Below the pieces are notes generated by a model, which saw only the letters and a program-made list of their open reading frames with translations, was not told where the DNA came from and did not search any database. Source: Terriglobia bacterium (GTDB lineage: Bacteria; Acidobacteriota; Terriglobia; Terriglobales; Acidobacteriaceae). Taken from it: 62,155 nucleotides of DNA. The stretch is taken from positions 1 through 62,155 of the forward strand of contig JAVUPY010000009.1 in NCBI GenBank assembly GCA_032252755.1, read 5' to 3'. Both the position numbers and the translations under genes were made by a program. Numbering within the stretch: position 1 is the first letter of the stretch; each line of letters begins with the position of its first letter. Shown here piece after piece: positions 33,310-43,358 of the stretch.

Positions 33310-34551
33310 ATGCCGCACGGAACTGACTCACTGCTGTTGGAACTCTTCACGATTTTCGTCTGGGCGAAAGTCTTCGGAGAGCTGTTTGAACGGCTCGGGA
33401 TGCCGGCGGTCCTGGGCGAGATCCTGGCGGGGGTGGCGCTAGGCCCCTATGCCACCGGGTTCATTGTTCCCAGTGCGACGGTCACCGCCATCGCGGAGAT
33501 CGGGGCCATTTTCCTGCTCTTCACCGTTGGCCTGGAGACCAGTCCCGCGGATCTGATCCGGGTGGGATCGAAGTCGGTCCGGGTAGCGCTGTTTGGTGTG
33601 CTGCTGCCATTCATTCTCGGGTTCGGGTACCTAATGCTGCAGCACGCCAAGACTCACGAAGCTGCATTCGTGGGAGCGGCGATGGTGGCCACCAGTGTCG
33701 GAATCACGGCGCGAATTCTGCGCGACTTGCACGTCCTGAAGTCGCATGCGGCTCAGATCATCCTTGGCGCGGCGGTATTCGACGACATCCTCGGCATGAT
33801 CCTGCTGGCCGTGGTGGCTAGCTTAGCCGTGGGGGGTGGAATTCACTGGGTGCACCTCGCGATCATCTCGGCCGAAGCAATCGGATTTGCGCTATTCATG
33901 ATCTTCATCGGCCCACGGCTCATAAACCGTGTACGCCCGGGACTGAAGCGGCTCTCGATGCATAATGCGCCATTGATCCTGGCGCTGGCCTTGTGCCTTG
34001 GACTCTCGGTGGCATCAACGACGATCGGCATGGCCGCCATTATCGGTGCTTTCTTCGCGGGGCTGATCTTCGCTGACTACTCGCCGGAGTGGAATCTGCA
34101 GCCGCGGATCCAGGCGATCAATGAATTTCTCGCGCCATTCTTCTTTTTCACAATGGGGGCGCGACTCGACCTTCACGTGTTTAACCGTGAGGTCGTGATT
34201 GCAGCCAGCGTCATTACTGTCTTGGCGTTCATTTCGAAGATACTGGGCTGTGGCCTGCCATTAATCCGCGAGGGCCGAATGCTGGCGCTCAAGGTCGGAA
34301 TGGGAATGACGCCGCGCGGCGAGGTTGCTCTAATCGTGGCGCTGATCGGATTGCAGATGAATGCCATCAGCCAGACGACCTATGCGATCGTCATCTTCAT
34401 GACGGCATTCACGACCCTGATACCGCCGTTCTTCATCAAGCGGATGTTCCGAGCGGAAACTGAGACCGCTCAGGCCGAGCTCGAGTTGGAGGGACATCCC
34501 GCCGAGGAAGAGAGCGAGCGCGAAGAGAATCTTTCAGGCAGAATCGGTTAA
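33310..34551 (+). CDS. Cation:proton antiporter, CPA2 family
   Basis: 413 residues with about 12 membrane helices. Conserved stretches include GMPAVLGEILAGVALGP, FLLFTVGLETSPADL, VFDDILGMILLAVVASLA (the DD transport site) and GMTPRGEVALIVALIG. These place it in the KefB/Nha-type CPA2 sodium or potassium/proton antiporters. It lacks a regulatory C-terminal RCK domain; the tail is acidic. It acts in the cytoplasmic membrane in ion and pH balance. The start ATG at 33310 has a weak ribosome binding site. Confidence 0.93.
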   Translation: MPHGTDSLLLELFTIFVWAKVFGELFERLGMPAVLGEILAGVALGPYATGFIVPSATVTAIAEIGAIFLLFTVGLETSPADLIRVGSKSVRVALFGVLLPFILGFGYLMLQHAKTHEAAFVGAAMVATSVGITARILRDLHVLKSHAAQIILGAAVFDDILGMILLAVVASLAVGGGIHWVHLAIISAEAIGFALFMIFIGPRLINRVRPGLKRLSMHNAPLILALALCLGLSVASTTIGMAAIIGAFFAGLIFADYSPEWNLQPRIQAINEFLAPFFFFTMGARLDLHVFNREVVIAASVITVLAFISKILGCGLPLIREGRMLALKVGMGMTPRGEVALIVALIGLQMNAISQTTYAIVIFMTAFTTLIPPFFIKRMFRAETETAQAELELEGHPAEEESEREENLSGRIG

Positions 34552-34573
34552 GGCGCCCGCTCCTATTTAAATT

Positions 34574-36169
34574 CTATTGTTTTGAGCCTGGACGAGCCGC
34601 CGGTGTTTCGTCCGCGGTCCCCGTGCCTATGGCATCTCCGGACACGACCAACTCGACTCGCCGGTTCTTCTGGCGTCCTTCGGCTGTCTCGTTCGGTGCA
34701 ACCGGCTGTGCTTTGCCGAATCCCTGTGCCGTTACAGCTGCTTCCGCAACCCCGGCTTGCACCAGGTAATCGCGTACGGCTTCGGCGCGCTGCTCGGAAA
34801 GCTTCTGGTTGAAATCGTCGCTTCCAGTGCTGTCGGTATAACCCTCGACAGCGACATTCAGGCTCGGATAGGCCAGCAGGATTCCTGAGACTCTCGCGAG
34901 CCGTTCTCGAGCCACGGGCTTCAATTCGTATTTGCCGGTCTCGAATAGGACGTCGCCCATGTTGGAAATCAAACCGCGTGCGGAGTCCTTGGTTTCCAGA
35001 ATCGTGTTCAACTGCTGCAGAAGACGGGCGCGCAGGTCGGCCTTGTCTTTTTCGGCCTGTTGACGGAGGCGATCGGCTTCATCAGCGGCCTGCTTCGCTT
35101 TGGCGGCCTCTGCGGCCAGCGCCTGTTGCTGCTGAAGGGCGGCGGCACGGGCTGCTTCGGCCTCGGCCTTTGCTTTTGCGGCTTCCTGTGCCGCAGCCTC
35201 GGCCTGCTGCTTCATCTGTTCGGCTTCCTTCAGGGCCGCTTCGGCTTTGGCACGATCCTCTTCGGCCTGGCGCCGGCGTTCGGCTTCGGCTTGCGCTTCG
35301 GCACGGGCCTTGGCTTCGCGCGCTGCGGATTCGGCTTCGAGGCGCTCCTGTTCCTGTTTCTTCAGCGACATCACGCGCGCATCTTCGGCGGTCTGAGCGG
35401 CATCGCGAGCATAGGTCGCGACCAGTGAACGGTTCTGCTTCTGGCTGTAGCTGGTTTCAGCCTGTGCCAGGGACTGCTCGGCTTTCTCCAGGACGGACCC
35501 GGCGTACTTTTCGGCATTGGCGAGCCGCGCGATACGAACTGCGTTGCGCGCTTCGAACAACTCCAGCGGCGTGCTGCGGTCGATCCCGAAGATCGCGTCC
35601 TTGATCTGCGTGTTGGTCGATGAGTACGCGCCCGGGGATAGCATCTGGTAGCTGAAGTCGATTTCCTCCTCGCTGGCAGTACTGTTTGCGGGAAGCACAT
35701 TTTCGAGCACGACGTGGTTGCTGGGCTGGGTGACGGCGAAGTACGGTTCCGCAGTCACGATCATGCCGAAGGTCTGGAGATCGGTGGTTGCGTGGATTTT
35801 GCTGGAGCCATTCTTGAGCATCAATTCGCCGAGATTGACGGCGCGGCCCTGCGGACTGAGCGCCCAGGCGACATAGGTCAGGTACTGGAGGCCAAATTTT
35901 GTCGCCTCGTCCATTCCGGAGACCTTGATCTCGATCTCCGTGCGTCCGGTGCGGCTCTGGACCTTGGCTTCGCCTGAGGCGCGTGGCATGAGATCCGTGC
36001 CCTGCAGGGAAACTTTCATGGTGGACGCATGGCGATAGTTGATGGCCTTAGTGGTGCGCGACTCAGTCTGCGCGGTGGTCTGTGACGACGCCGGTGTCGT
36101 GTCCTGTGCCATTGCTGTTGTGCATAGCGCCAACAAGAGAAGCCCGATGCTCGGTTTCATAAGTGCCAT
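34574..36169 (-). CDS. OmpA-family protein with long coiled coil
   Basis: 531 residues. A signal peptide (about 1-21) is followed by an N-terminal domain of unknown fold (about 40-220), a long Ala/Glu/Lys-rich coiled coil (about 225-385) and a C-terminal OmpA peptidoglycan-binding domain (NVAVEGYTDSTGSDDFNQKLSEQRAEAVRDYL and QKNRRVELVV). It should tether the outer membrane or a periplasmic structure to peptidoglycan. Two ATGs (36169 and 36160) are possible. It is convergent with the antiporter gene with 22 bp between. Confidence 0.92.
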   Translation of the reverse strand: MALMKPSIGLLLLALCTTAMAQDTTPASSQTTAQTESRTTKAINYRHASTMKVSLQGTDLMPRASGEAKVQSRTGRTEIEIKVSGMDEATKFGLQYLTYVAWALSPQGRAVNLGELMLKNGSSKIHATTDLQTFGMIVTAEPYFAVTQPSNHVVLENVLPANSTASEEEIDFSYQMLSPGAYSSTNTQIKDAIFGIDRSTPLELFEARNAVRIARLANAEKYAGSVLEKAEQSLAQAETSYSQKQNRSLVATYARDAAQTAEDARVMSLKKQEQERLEAESAAREAKARAEAQAEAERRRQAEEDRAKAEAALKEAEQMKQQAEAAAQEAAKAKAEAEAARAAALQQQQALAAEAAKAKQAADEADRLRQQAEKDKADLRARLLQQLNTILETKDSARGLISNMGDVLFETGKYELKPVARERLARVSGILLAYPSLNVAVEGYTDSTGSDDFNQKLSEQRAEAVRDYLVQAGVAEAAVTAQGFGKAQPVAPNETAEGRQKNRRVELVVSGDAIGTGTADETPAARPGSKQ

Positions 36170-36381
36170 CCAGCCGCGCGCGTCTGGCGCACACGGAATC
36201 TGAACAACTCAGGTTTTCTGAATTGTTGAGACAGAATGTTACGGTGAGAATGCGCAAATGTGACGTAACTAAAGGGCTACACCCGCAGAGCTAGTTTCCG
36301 GAAAGCGGGATCCCAAGCGAAATTCGGCAGGCAGTTACAATTTCCGATGCCCGAGCCCGTCTTCTACAATAGGCGGGGATA

Positions 36382-37491
36382 TTGCGCTTGCTATTCATCA
36401 TTTTCCTTCTGATCTGGGGGCTGATGCACTGGTACGTGCTGGTGCGCCTGTCCTCCGTCCCGGGCATCGCGGGGCATCTTCCCACTTGGGCATTGGTCCT
36501 GGGCGGGGTTTTGCTCGGTTCCAGCTACATCGTTTCGCGTGTGATGGAGCGTTTCGGGCTGGACAGCTTCTCGCACGCCCTGGAATACATCGGCGCGAAT
36601 TGGGTCGGGGTCATTTTTATCCTGCTGATCTCTTTCCTGGCCGCGGATATCGTGACCGGTTTCGGATCTTTGTTTGTGTCCTGGGTGCCGGCAACTCGTG
36701 CGGTGGCTCTGGCTGCTGCCATCCTGCTGATTGCGATTTCAGTGATACAGGCAGTCCGTGCTCCGGTGGTGACGAATTACGAAGTTCGGATGCAGGGTCT
36801 GCCTAAGGCGGCGGACGGAACGGTGCTGGTCGTCGCCAGCGATATGCATCTCGGCCCGATGATCGATGAGCGCTGGGCGACCGCGCGGGCAAGTCAAATT
36901 GCGTCGCTGCGGCCGGACCTGCTGTTGCTGGTTGGAGATATCTGTGAGGCACCCAAAGACACACACGATCAGTGGCTTCCGACTTTGCAACAGTTCAAGG
37001 CTCCAAAGGGAGTGTTCCTCGTCACCGGCAACCACGAGTTTTACGCCGGGGCAGGACCTCTCGTGGATCTGTTTGGACGCGCAGGGTTCCGCGTTTTGCA
37101 CGACGAGCACGTTGAGCCTCTTCCGGGATTAACCGTCGCAGGTGTTGACGACGTCGCGTTTCGACGGCGCGGATCGGAGGATGCGCCACAGGCAGTGGAT
37201 CGGGCACTGGCGGGGCGCGCATCCGGAGCGACCTTGTTCCTTTCGCACACACCTGTGTATGCCGATCAGGCGGCAAAAGCCGGGGCCGGGCTGATGCTCT
37301 CGGGACATACCCACAACGGCCAGATCTGGCCTTTCAAATATCTGGTACGGCTGGCTTTTCCGCTGCTTACAGGTAGATACAACGTCAATGGAATGACCGT
37401 GATAGTCGGTCGAGGGACGGGGAGTTGGGGGCCGAGGATGAGGCTATGGCAGCGAGGCGAACTGCTGCGCATCGTGCTCAGGGCGGCCTGA
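36382..37491 (+). CDS. Membrane metallophosphoesterase
   Basis: 369 residues, TTG start at 36382 behind GGCGGGG. Four to five N-terminal membrane helices (about 1-125), then a calcineurin-like phosphoesterase domain: VASDMHLGPM (D-x-H), LLVGDICEAP (GD), VTGNHEFYAG (GNHE), FLSHTPVY and LSGHTHNGQIWP. Complete set of metal-binding motifs, so it should be catalytically active. The domain layout resembles YkuE-like enzymes that act near the membrane; the substrate is unknown. It is not in an evident operon. Confidence 0.92.
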   Translation: MRLLFIIFLLIWGLMHWYVLVRLSSVPGIAGHLPTWALVLGGVLLGSSYIVSRVMERFGLDSFSHALEYIGANWVGVIFILLISFLAADIVTGFGSLFVSWVPATRAVALAAAILLIAISVIQAVRAPVVTNYEVRMQGLPKAADGTVLVVASDMHLGPMIDERWATARASQIASLRPDLLLLVGDICEAPKDTHDQWLPTLQQFKAPKGVFLVTGNHEFYAGAGPLVDLFGRAGFRVLHDEHVEPLPGLTVAGVDDVAFRRRGSEDAPQAVDRALAGRASGATLFLSHTPVYADQAAKAGAGLMLSGHTHNGQIWPFKYLVRLAFPLLTGRYNVNGMTVIVGRGTGSWGPRMRLWQRGELLRIVLRAA

Positions 37492-37587
37492 CCCGACGGG
37501 CCTCGGTCCAATGGGCAGTTACCTTCGTTCTCTTGTCTGTCAGCGCTGCTCCCCTAGAATCGTGCCTGAGTTCCGGAGAGCTTTTCG

Positions 37588-37839
37588 ATGTCCTACCGCC
37601 GGGAAGAATGGATCGCGAGTCTGTTGGCGGGAGCCGCCAGTGTGTGGTTCGTCTCGGCTCTTTGCCATGACGCACGCCACCTGTTCCAGGTTCTACCACC
37701 GACTGGGCCCACGGAAATGATCGGCGTTGCGGTGCTCATCTGGTTGCACGCGAAGCACAAGCGAGACGTTGAACGCAGGACGCCGGTGTTTGCGAATTTT
37801 CCGGAGTGCTCGCTTCCCTTGGCCGACGCTATAAAGTGA
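37588..37839 (+). CDS. Small membrane protein of unknown function
   Basis: 83 residues. One clear and one weak hydrophobic segment (about 8-25 and 43-55), flanked by basic and acidic residues. GGAGAGC lies 6 bases before the ATG at 37588. It has no known family. Its position between the phosphoesterase and recQ does not suggest a role. It could also be a non-coding leader, so confidence is moderate. Confidence 0.45.
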   Translation: MSYRREEWIASLLAGAASVWFVSALCHDARHLFQVLPPTGPTEMIGVAVLIWLHAKHKRDVERRTPVFANFPECSLPLADAIK

Positions 37840-37937
37840 ACCGGTTTTCACGGCGCCGCATTTTTCCCATTTTTGTTCTCACCACCCACTTTTTCACGCC
37901 ATGGAGATCATCTTCCCGTTAGAGTGAAGTTGGTGCC

Positions 37938-39875
37938 ATGGATCCCCTGCTGCAGAGTCTTCGCGAGAATTTTCGGCTGATCGATTTTCGTCCCCGTCAG
38001 CGCGAGATTATTGATGATGTACTCGCCGGGCACGACACGCTTTGCGTGATGCCTACGGGAGCGGGCAAAAGTCTCTGCTTCCAACTTCCGGCGGTGGTGC
38101 GCGGCGGCCTGACAATTGTTGTCTCGCCGCTGATTTCACTGATGGCCGACCAGGCGCGGCAACTGAAGCAGTTGGGCATTCCGGCGCTGGTGCTGAACAG
38201 CACGCAGCCTCCGCAGGAGCAGAGGGCAATTGCGCGGCAACTTGCGACCGGATTTCGGGGATTGCTCTACATCGCTCCGGAGCGATTTGCTTCGCCGCTG
38301 TTCCAGGCACAGGTGCAGAGGCTACGACCGCAGCTGTTCGTCATTGACGAGGCGCATTGCATCAGTTCGTGGGGACATGATTTCCGTCCGGATTACATGC
38401 GACTGGCCGAGGCTCGGGCGGCGATGGGCAGTCCGATCTGCTTTGCGGTGACCGCCACGGCGACGCCGCAGGTACGCAAAGACATAGTGGAACGGCTGGC
38501 ACTACGAACGCCGCGGGTGCACGTCACGGGGTTCGATCGTCCGAACTTGAAGTACACCTGCCAATATTTTGAAAGCGACGCTGCCAAAGACGCCGCGCTC
38601 GTTGGGTTCGTGAAGAGTCACGCCGGGAGCGGGATCGTTTACTGCTCGACGCGGAAAAAGACGGAAGCGGTTTGCGCGCTTCTGCAGGAGCGGTTGCCAG
38701 GAAAAGTCGTAGTCGGCTATCACGCGGGCATGGAGTTGCCGGAGCGGCAGAATAGCCAAAACCTATTCATGAAGGCGAGCGAGGCGGTCGCAGTCGCGAC
38801 CAATGCGTTCGGAATGGGCATCAATAAGCCGGACCTTCGTTTCGTGCTGCACTGCAACCTGCCGGGAAGCGTGGAGGCTTACTACCAGGAGGCGGGACGA
38901 GCGGGTCGCGATGGGGCTCCGGCGGAGTGTCGCTTGCTTTACCTCGCGCGCGATCGGCGCACGCAGGAATTCTTTATCGAGAAGATGGGAGAGAACAACC
39001 CCCAACTCGACGCCGTGACACTGGAGACTTTGCGTCAGCACGCGACAACGAAGCTCTGGAAAATGGTGGACTATGCCAGCAAACCGTCGTGCCGACGTCG
39101 GCAGATACTGGAATACTTCGGGGACTCGGCCGAGATTCGGGATTGTAGGTGCGACGTGTGCGAAGCCGAGAGACGGTCGCCGCGGGCGGCGGGGACACCG
39201 GCATTTCAGCCGCGGCGCATCGAAGAACCCCCAATGGTGATGCAGATGCATATTCTCCATGCCGTAAAGGAGATGGAAGAGGCCAAGGCAGCCAGGGGGA
39301 GAGGGGTGGTCGCCGATGTGCTCCGCGGCATTCCCGGGAAGACCGAACAAGTGCGCGCAAACAGCAGGTTCCGCTGCTTCGGTGCACTTCGCGGCACTCG
39401 CGGCGACGAAATTGAAGCAGCATTCCAGTGGATGATACGAGCGGGACATCTTCGGCAACAGGATGTCGGAAATGGATTTCCTCGTCCGGTGTTGAAACTC
39501 ACGGAGACCGGGCAGGAACTGGTGAATCTGCATCCGACGCCACCCCCGAAATTATCGGAAGATCACGCGATCGGAGGATCGAAAGAGCGGAAGTCCGGGC
39601 GAACAAACAGTCTTGCCGTAGCGACGGAGGCTGGAATCGGGCACCAGTCGGTTGCGGACTTCGAGGCCTGTTTCAAGCGGCTTCGGGTCTGGCGGTCAGG
39701 GGTGGCGAAGCAGCGTGGCATCGCTGCGTTCTGCATCTTTCACGACAGCGTGCTGAAGGAACTGGCGGCGCGGAAACCCGCCAGCATTGAGGCCCTGCGG
39801 AGCATTCCCGGCATAGGTCCAAAAAAGCTTGCTGATTATGGCGGCGCGGTGCTGGCCGCCATCGCCGAAGAATAA
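37938..39875 (+). CDS. recQ: ATP-dependent DNA helicase RecQ
   Basis: 645 residues. Walker A is TGAGKSLCFQLP (K44), and DEAH sits at about 138-141 in VIDEAHCISSWGHDFRPDY. Conserved helicase motifs and a four-cysteine zinc-binding region (CRRRQILEYFGDSAEIRDCRCDVC) follow, then RQC-like and C-terminal HRDC-like domains (about 565-640; IEALRSIPGIGPKKLADYG). It unwinds DNA 3' to 5' in recombination and repair. Start ATG at 37938. There is a long linker before the HRDC domain. Family assignment is firm. Confidence 0.96.
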   Translation: MDPLLQSLRENFRLIDFRPRQREIIDDVLAGHDTLCVMPTGAGKSLCFQLPAVVRGGLTIVVSPLISLMADQARQLKQLGIPALVLNSTQPPQEQRAIARQLATGFRGLLYIAPERFASPLFQAQVQRLRPQLFVIDEAHCISSWGHDFRPDYMRLAEARAAMGSPICFAVTATATPQVRKDIVERLALRTPRVHVTGFDRPNLKYTCQYFESDAAKDAALVGFVKSHAGSGIVYCSTRKKTEAVCALLQERLPGKVVVGYHAGMELPERQNSQNLFMKASEAVAVATNAFGMGINKPDLRFVLHCNLPGSVEAYYQEAGRAGRDGAPAECRLLYLARDRRTQEFFIEKMGENNPQLDAVTLETLRQHATTKLWKMVDYASKPSCRRRQILEYFGDSAEIRDCRCDVCEAERRSPRAAGTPAFQPRRIEEPPMVMQMHILHAVKEMEEAKAARGRGVVADVLRGIPGKTEQVRANSRFRCFGALRGTRGDEIEAAFQWMIRAGHLRQQDVGNGFPRPVLKLTETGQELVNLHPTPPPKLSEDHAIGGSKERKSGRTNSLAVATEAGIGHQSVADFEACFKRLRVWRSGVAKQRGIAAFCIFHDSVLKELAARKPASIEALRSIPGIGPKKLADYGGAVLAAIAEE

Positions 39876-39918
39876 TCTCTCACCATCCGAGTCTCTCCCG
39901 GCCTCATTATCAGAGGCA

Positions 39919-39955
39919 TTGGTTCGTATCCGGCCTCACGTTTACAATATGTAAA
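39919..39955 (+). promoter_or_regulatory. Putative promoter with overlapping palindrome upstream of the homogentisate operon
   Basis: TTGGTT at 39919-39924 and TACAAT at 39943-39948 with an 18-bp spacer resemble a sigma-70-type promoter. The 15-bp palindrome TTTACAATATGTAAA (39941-39955, arms TTTACA and TGTAAA around ATA) overlaps the putative -10. Such a position would allow a repressor dimer to block transcription. The start of hppD lies 14 bp further on, so the leader would be very short. Confidence 0.5.
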
Positions 39956-39968
39956 GTGGAGTGAGGAG

Positions 39969-41054
39969 ATGGAAAACCCCCTAAAACTGAAGAAGATCAA
40001 TCACGTCGAATTCTGGGTCGGCAATGCCAAGCAGGCGGCCTATTTTTATCGCAAGGGATTCGGGTTCTCTCAAGTCGCCTACAAGGGATTAGAGACCGGC
40101 TGCCGGACCGAGTCGTCGTATGTCTTGCAGCAGAACAAGACTACGTTTGTTCTCACCACGCCGCTTACGGCCGACGGTCCAATTGCCGAGCACATCAAGA
40201 GGCACGGTGACGGGGTAAAAGACATTTGCCTGCACGTCGAAGATGCGGATTTTGCATTTGCCGAGGCGGTGCGGCGGGGCGCAAAGGCGGCCGTTGAGCC
40301 GCATGACCTGAAGGATGAGTTTGGGACAATTCGGCGAGCGGCGGTGCATACCTACGGCGACACGATTCACTCAATGATCTCGTTCAAGGACTATGCCGGT
40401 CCGTTTCTGCCGGGATACCAGTTGGCCGAGGTTCCGGGAGAGGAAGTCGGAATCCTGCGAGTCGATCACATGGTGGGGAACGTCGAGATCGGGAAGATGA
40501 ACGAGTGGGCTGATTTCTACAAGAACATCTTCGGTTTCCATCGCTACATCAGCTTCGACGACAAGGATATCTCGACGGAATACAGTGCGCTTATGTCGAT
40601 CGTAATGTCGGATGATTCCTACTCGGTCAAGTTCCCCATCAACGAGCCGGCGCCGGGTAGGCGCAAGAGCCAGATCGACGAATACCTGGAGGCCTACGGC
40701 GGACCGGGCGTTCAACACGTGGCGTTGCAGTGCAAGGACGTGCTGTATACGGTCGATCGGTTGAAGCAGAACGGGGTCGAGTTCCTGCGGGTTCCTGACA
40801 GCTACTATGAGGCGTTGCAGGATCGCGTCGGCAAACTCGAAGAGCCGATGGATGAGATCAAGCGGCTTGGCATCCTCGTCGATAAGGACCAGGAAGGATA
40901 CCTGTTGCAGATCTTCAGCAAGCCCGTGGAAGACCGTCCGACGGTGTTCTTCGAAATCATTCAGCGCAAGGGCAGTCGCGGCTTCGGCAAAGGGAATTTC
41001 AAGGCTCTGTTCGAAGCACTGGAGTTGGAGCAGGCAAAACGAGGCAATCTGTAG
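39969..41054 (+). CDS. hppD: 4-hydroxyphenylpyruvate dioxygenase
   Basis: 361 residues. Two-domain vicinal-oxygen-chelate fold with the iron ligands expected in VDHMVGNVE (about 160), PGVQHVALQ (about 240) and VFFEIIQR (about 330). C-terminal [15 protein letters not shown] is the family signature. It converts 4-hydroxyphenylpyruvate to homogentisate in tyrosine degradation. First gene of a compact plus-strand operon: hmgA, an unknown gene and fahA follow at short distances. Confidence 0.97.
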   Translation: MENPLKLKKINHVEFWVGNAKQAAYFYRKGFGFSQVAYKGLETGCRTESSYVLQQNKTTFVLTTPLTADGPIAEHIKRHGDGVKDICLHVEDADFAFAEAVRRGAKAAVEPHDLKDEFGTIRRAAVHTYGDTIHSMISFKDYAGPFLPGYQLAEVPGEEVGILRVDHMVGNVEIGKMNEWADFYKNIFGFHRYISFDDKDISTEYSALMSIVMSDDSYSVKFPINEPAPGRRKSQIDEYLEAYGGPGVQHVALQCKDVLYTVDRLKQNGVEFLRVPDSYYEALQDRVGKLEEPMDEIKRLGILVDKDQEGYLLQIFSKPVEDRPTVFFEIIQRKGSRGFGKGNFKALFEALELEQAKRGNL

Positions 41055-41127
41055 GGTGGGACGCACATTTGTTGACCTGCGGCGGATGCGGGGCACGGGT
41101 ATTGTGGTTTGTTCACAAGGAGCCTTG

Positions 41128-42444
41128 ATGGCGACGACAACCAGGGCGGAGCAGTTCAAGTACAACAGCGGTTTCGGCAGTGAGTTTGCGACCGAGGCGC
41201 TGCCGGGCGCTCTGCCGGAAGGGCAGAACTCGCCGCAGAAGTGTCCATACGGACTCTACGCCGAGCAGATGAGCGGGACGCCGTTTACGGCGCCGCGGGC
41301 GACGAACCGGCGAACCTGGGCATACCGCATACGGCCTTCGGTGATGCACAAGCCGTACCGGCAGATCGATCGCGGACTGATACGGGGAACGCCGTTCGAT
41401 GAAGTTACAACGACTCCTAATCAATTGCGCTGGAGTCCGTTCGCGATTCCGAAAGAGAAGAAAGATTTCGTCGACGGCTTGATCACGATCGCCGGAAACG
41501 GCGATTCGAGCATGCACAGCGGCGTTGCTATTCACATCTACGCGTGCAACCAGTCGATGATGGACCGGTTCTTCTACAGCGCTGATGGCGAGTTGCTGAT
41601 TGTGCCGCAACTGGGTGAAGTGGTACTTCACACCGAGTTCGGCCGGATTGACGCCAAGCCGGGTGAGATCGTCGTCATCCAGCGCGGGATCAAGTTTCGG
41701 GTTGAATTGAAAGAAGAGCAGGCACGCGGCTATATCTGCGAGAACTTCGGTGCGCTGCTGCGATTGCCGGACCTGGGGCCGATCGGCGCAAACGGTTTGG
41801 CCAACCCGAGAGATTTCCTGACGCCGGTAGCGAGCTATGAAGATCGCGAAGGGGATTTCCGGGTCGTCTCGAAGTTCCTTGGGAATTTCTGGGAGGCGGA
41901 GTACAACCATTCTCCGCTGAACGTGGTGGCGTGGCACGGGAACTACGCCCCTTACAAGTACGATTTGGCGCGGTTCAACTGCATCAACTCGGTCACCTTC
42001 GATCATCCGGACCCTTCGATCTACACGGTGCTGACGTCTGCGTCGGAGATCCCTGGCACGGCAAACTTCGATTTTGTGGTATTCCCGCCACGCTGGATGG
42101 TCGCAGAGCACACGTTCCGGCCACCCTGGTTCCATCGCAACTTCATGAACGAGTTCATGGGACTGATCTATGGCGAATACGATGCGAAGGCTGAGGGCTT
42201 CCTGCCGGGTGGCGCGAGCCTGCACAATTGCATGAGCGGGCACGGCCCGGACGCGACCAGTTTCGAGCGAGCGTCGAATGCCGAGTTGAAACCGCAGTTC
42301 TTCGGCGAGACGCTGGCCTTCATGTTCGAGACGCGGTTCGTGTGCCGTCCCACGAAGTTCGCGATGGACACGGCGGAACTGCAGCATGAATACTTCGAGT
42401 GCTGGCAGCCGCTGAAAAAGCATTTCGATCCCAACAAGCGCTGA
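41128..42444 (+). CDS. hmgA: Homogentisate 1,2-dioxygenase
   Basis: 438 residues. Conserved sections [60 protein letters not shown] and [53 protein letters not shown] are present, the last containing the iron-binding histidines and glutamate. It opens the aromatic ring of homogentisate to give maleylacetoacetate. AAGGAG is 5 bases before the ATG at 41128. Lies 73 bp after hppD. Confidence 0.97.
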   Translation: MATTTRAEQFKYNSGFGSEFATEALPGALPEGQNSPQKCPYGLYAEQMSGTPFTAPRATNRRTWAYRIRPSVMHKPYRQIDRGLIRGTPFDEVTTTPNQLRWSPFAIPKEKKDFVDGLITIAGNGDSSMHSGVAIHIYACNQSMMDRFFYSADGELLIVPQLGEVVLHTEFGRIDAKPGEIVVIQRGIKFRVELKEEQARGYICENFGALLRLPDLGPIGANGLANPRDFLTPVASYEDREGDFRVVSKFLGNFWEAEYNHSPLNVVAWHGNYAPYKYDLARFNCINSVTFDHPDPSIYTVLTSASEIPGTANFDFVVFPPRWMVAEHTFRPPWFHRNFMNEFMGLIYGEYDAKAEGFLPGGASLHNCMSGHGPDATSFERASNAELKPQFFGETLAFMFETRFVCRPTKFAMDTAELQHEYFECWQPLKKHFDPNKR

Positions 42445-42458
42445 GCGGAGCCAAATCG

Positions 42459-43358
42459 ATGGAAACCGTTGGTGTGCGTCATGGCGGAGTGAAGCATTCG
42501 CTGCACATTCTGCTGCATTCGCTCATCGATTACGCAGGGCTGTTTCCGCCAGCGGGCCTCAAGATGGAGGACGCAGTCGCAAACTATGCCCGCTACAAGA
42601 GCGGGCGGCACGCGTGGGCGCTCGGCAGGTTTGTAGTTCCCGCGGCACGATTGGAAGAATTCGAAAAATACTTCACGCCCGGTCGCGAGATATGGCACCT
42701 CAGCGCGCTGATCGGCCAGACGGCGGCAGAAGACCTTGCGTGCATTGCCGATTTCAATGGGCGTCATCGGCACTCCGCGTTGATCGACACGATAGAGGCA
42801 AAGGCTTCCGATCCCGCCGCGGTTCGCCAACTGAAGGCGCAAGTTCCGGAGCACATTCTCGTCTATTTCGAGGTCCCGAGCGGCGGCGATCCGGACGAAC
42901 TGGTAAAAGCTATCGGTGAGGCACATGCGCGGGCAAAAGTTCGTACCGGTGGCTTGACGCCGGAGATGTTCCCAACCGAGCAGCAGGTCCTCCGCTTCCT
43001 CGAAGCATGCGTGACAGAAAACGTGGCTTTCAAGGCTACGGCGGGATTGCATCATCCGGTACGCTGCATGAAGCCGCTGACGTATGAAAAAGACGGGCCA
43101 AGCGGAACCATGCACGGCTTCCTGAACGTTTTCCTCGCGGCGGCATTCCTGCTCGATGGTGTTGCGGCAAAAGATCTGGAAGCTCTACTGCTGGATGACG
43201 ATCCGGCGCATTTCGGTTTCGACGAGGATGCGGTCACATGGTGCGGGCACCGCCTGTCGCAAGCGCGCCTGCTGGAGTCGCGCGCGCTGGCTGCCTCTTT
43301 TGGATCGTGCTCATTTGAAGAACCGATCAGCGATCTTATCGCACTCAATTTCTTATGA
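42459..43358 (+). CDS. Unknown protein in the homogentisate operon
   Basis: 299 residues, cytosolic, no signal peptide or membrane helix. It starts at the ATG at 42459 behind GCGGAG and overlaps fahA by four bases (ATGA), so it is almost certainly co-translated with the degradation enzymes. Recurrent hydrophobic stretches and DYAGLFPPAGLKMEDAVANYA, VRTGGLTPEMFP and FKATAGLHHPVR are notable; the spacing suggests a TIM-barrel-like or other alpha/beta fold, but no family was identified. It occupies the slot where a maleylacetoacetate isomerase could be expected. An enzymatic or accessory role in tyrosine catabolism is inferred from context only. Confidence 0.7.
   Translation: METVGVRHGGVKHSLHILLHSLIDYAGLFPPAGLKMEDAVANYARYKSGRHAWALGRFVVPAARLEEFEKYFTPGREIWHLSALIGQTAAEDLACIADFNGRHRHSALIDTIEAKASDPAAVRQLKAQVPEHILVYFEVPSGGDPDELVKAIGEAHARAKVRTGGLTPEMFPTEQQVLRFLEACVTENVAFKATAGLHHPVRCMKPLTYEKDGPSGTMHGFLNVFLAAAFLLDGVAAKDLEALLLDDDPAHFGFDEDAVTWCGHRLSQARLLESRALAASFGSCSFEEPISDLIALNFL

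Noticed and set aside
41113-42423. Open frame of over 400 codons opposite hmgA
   Set aside because: The opposite strand encodes an unambiguous homogentisate dioxygenase. The residue composition is arginine/histidine-rich, as for antisense frames in GC-rich DNA.
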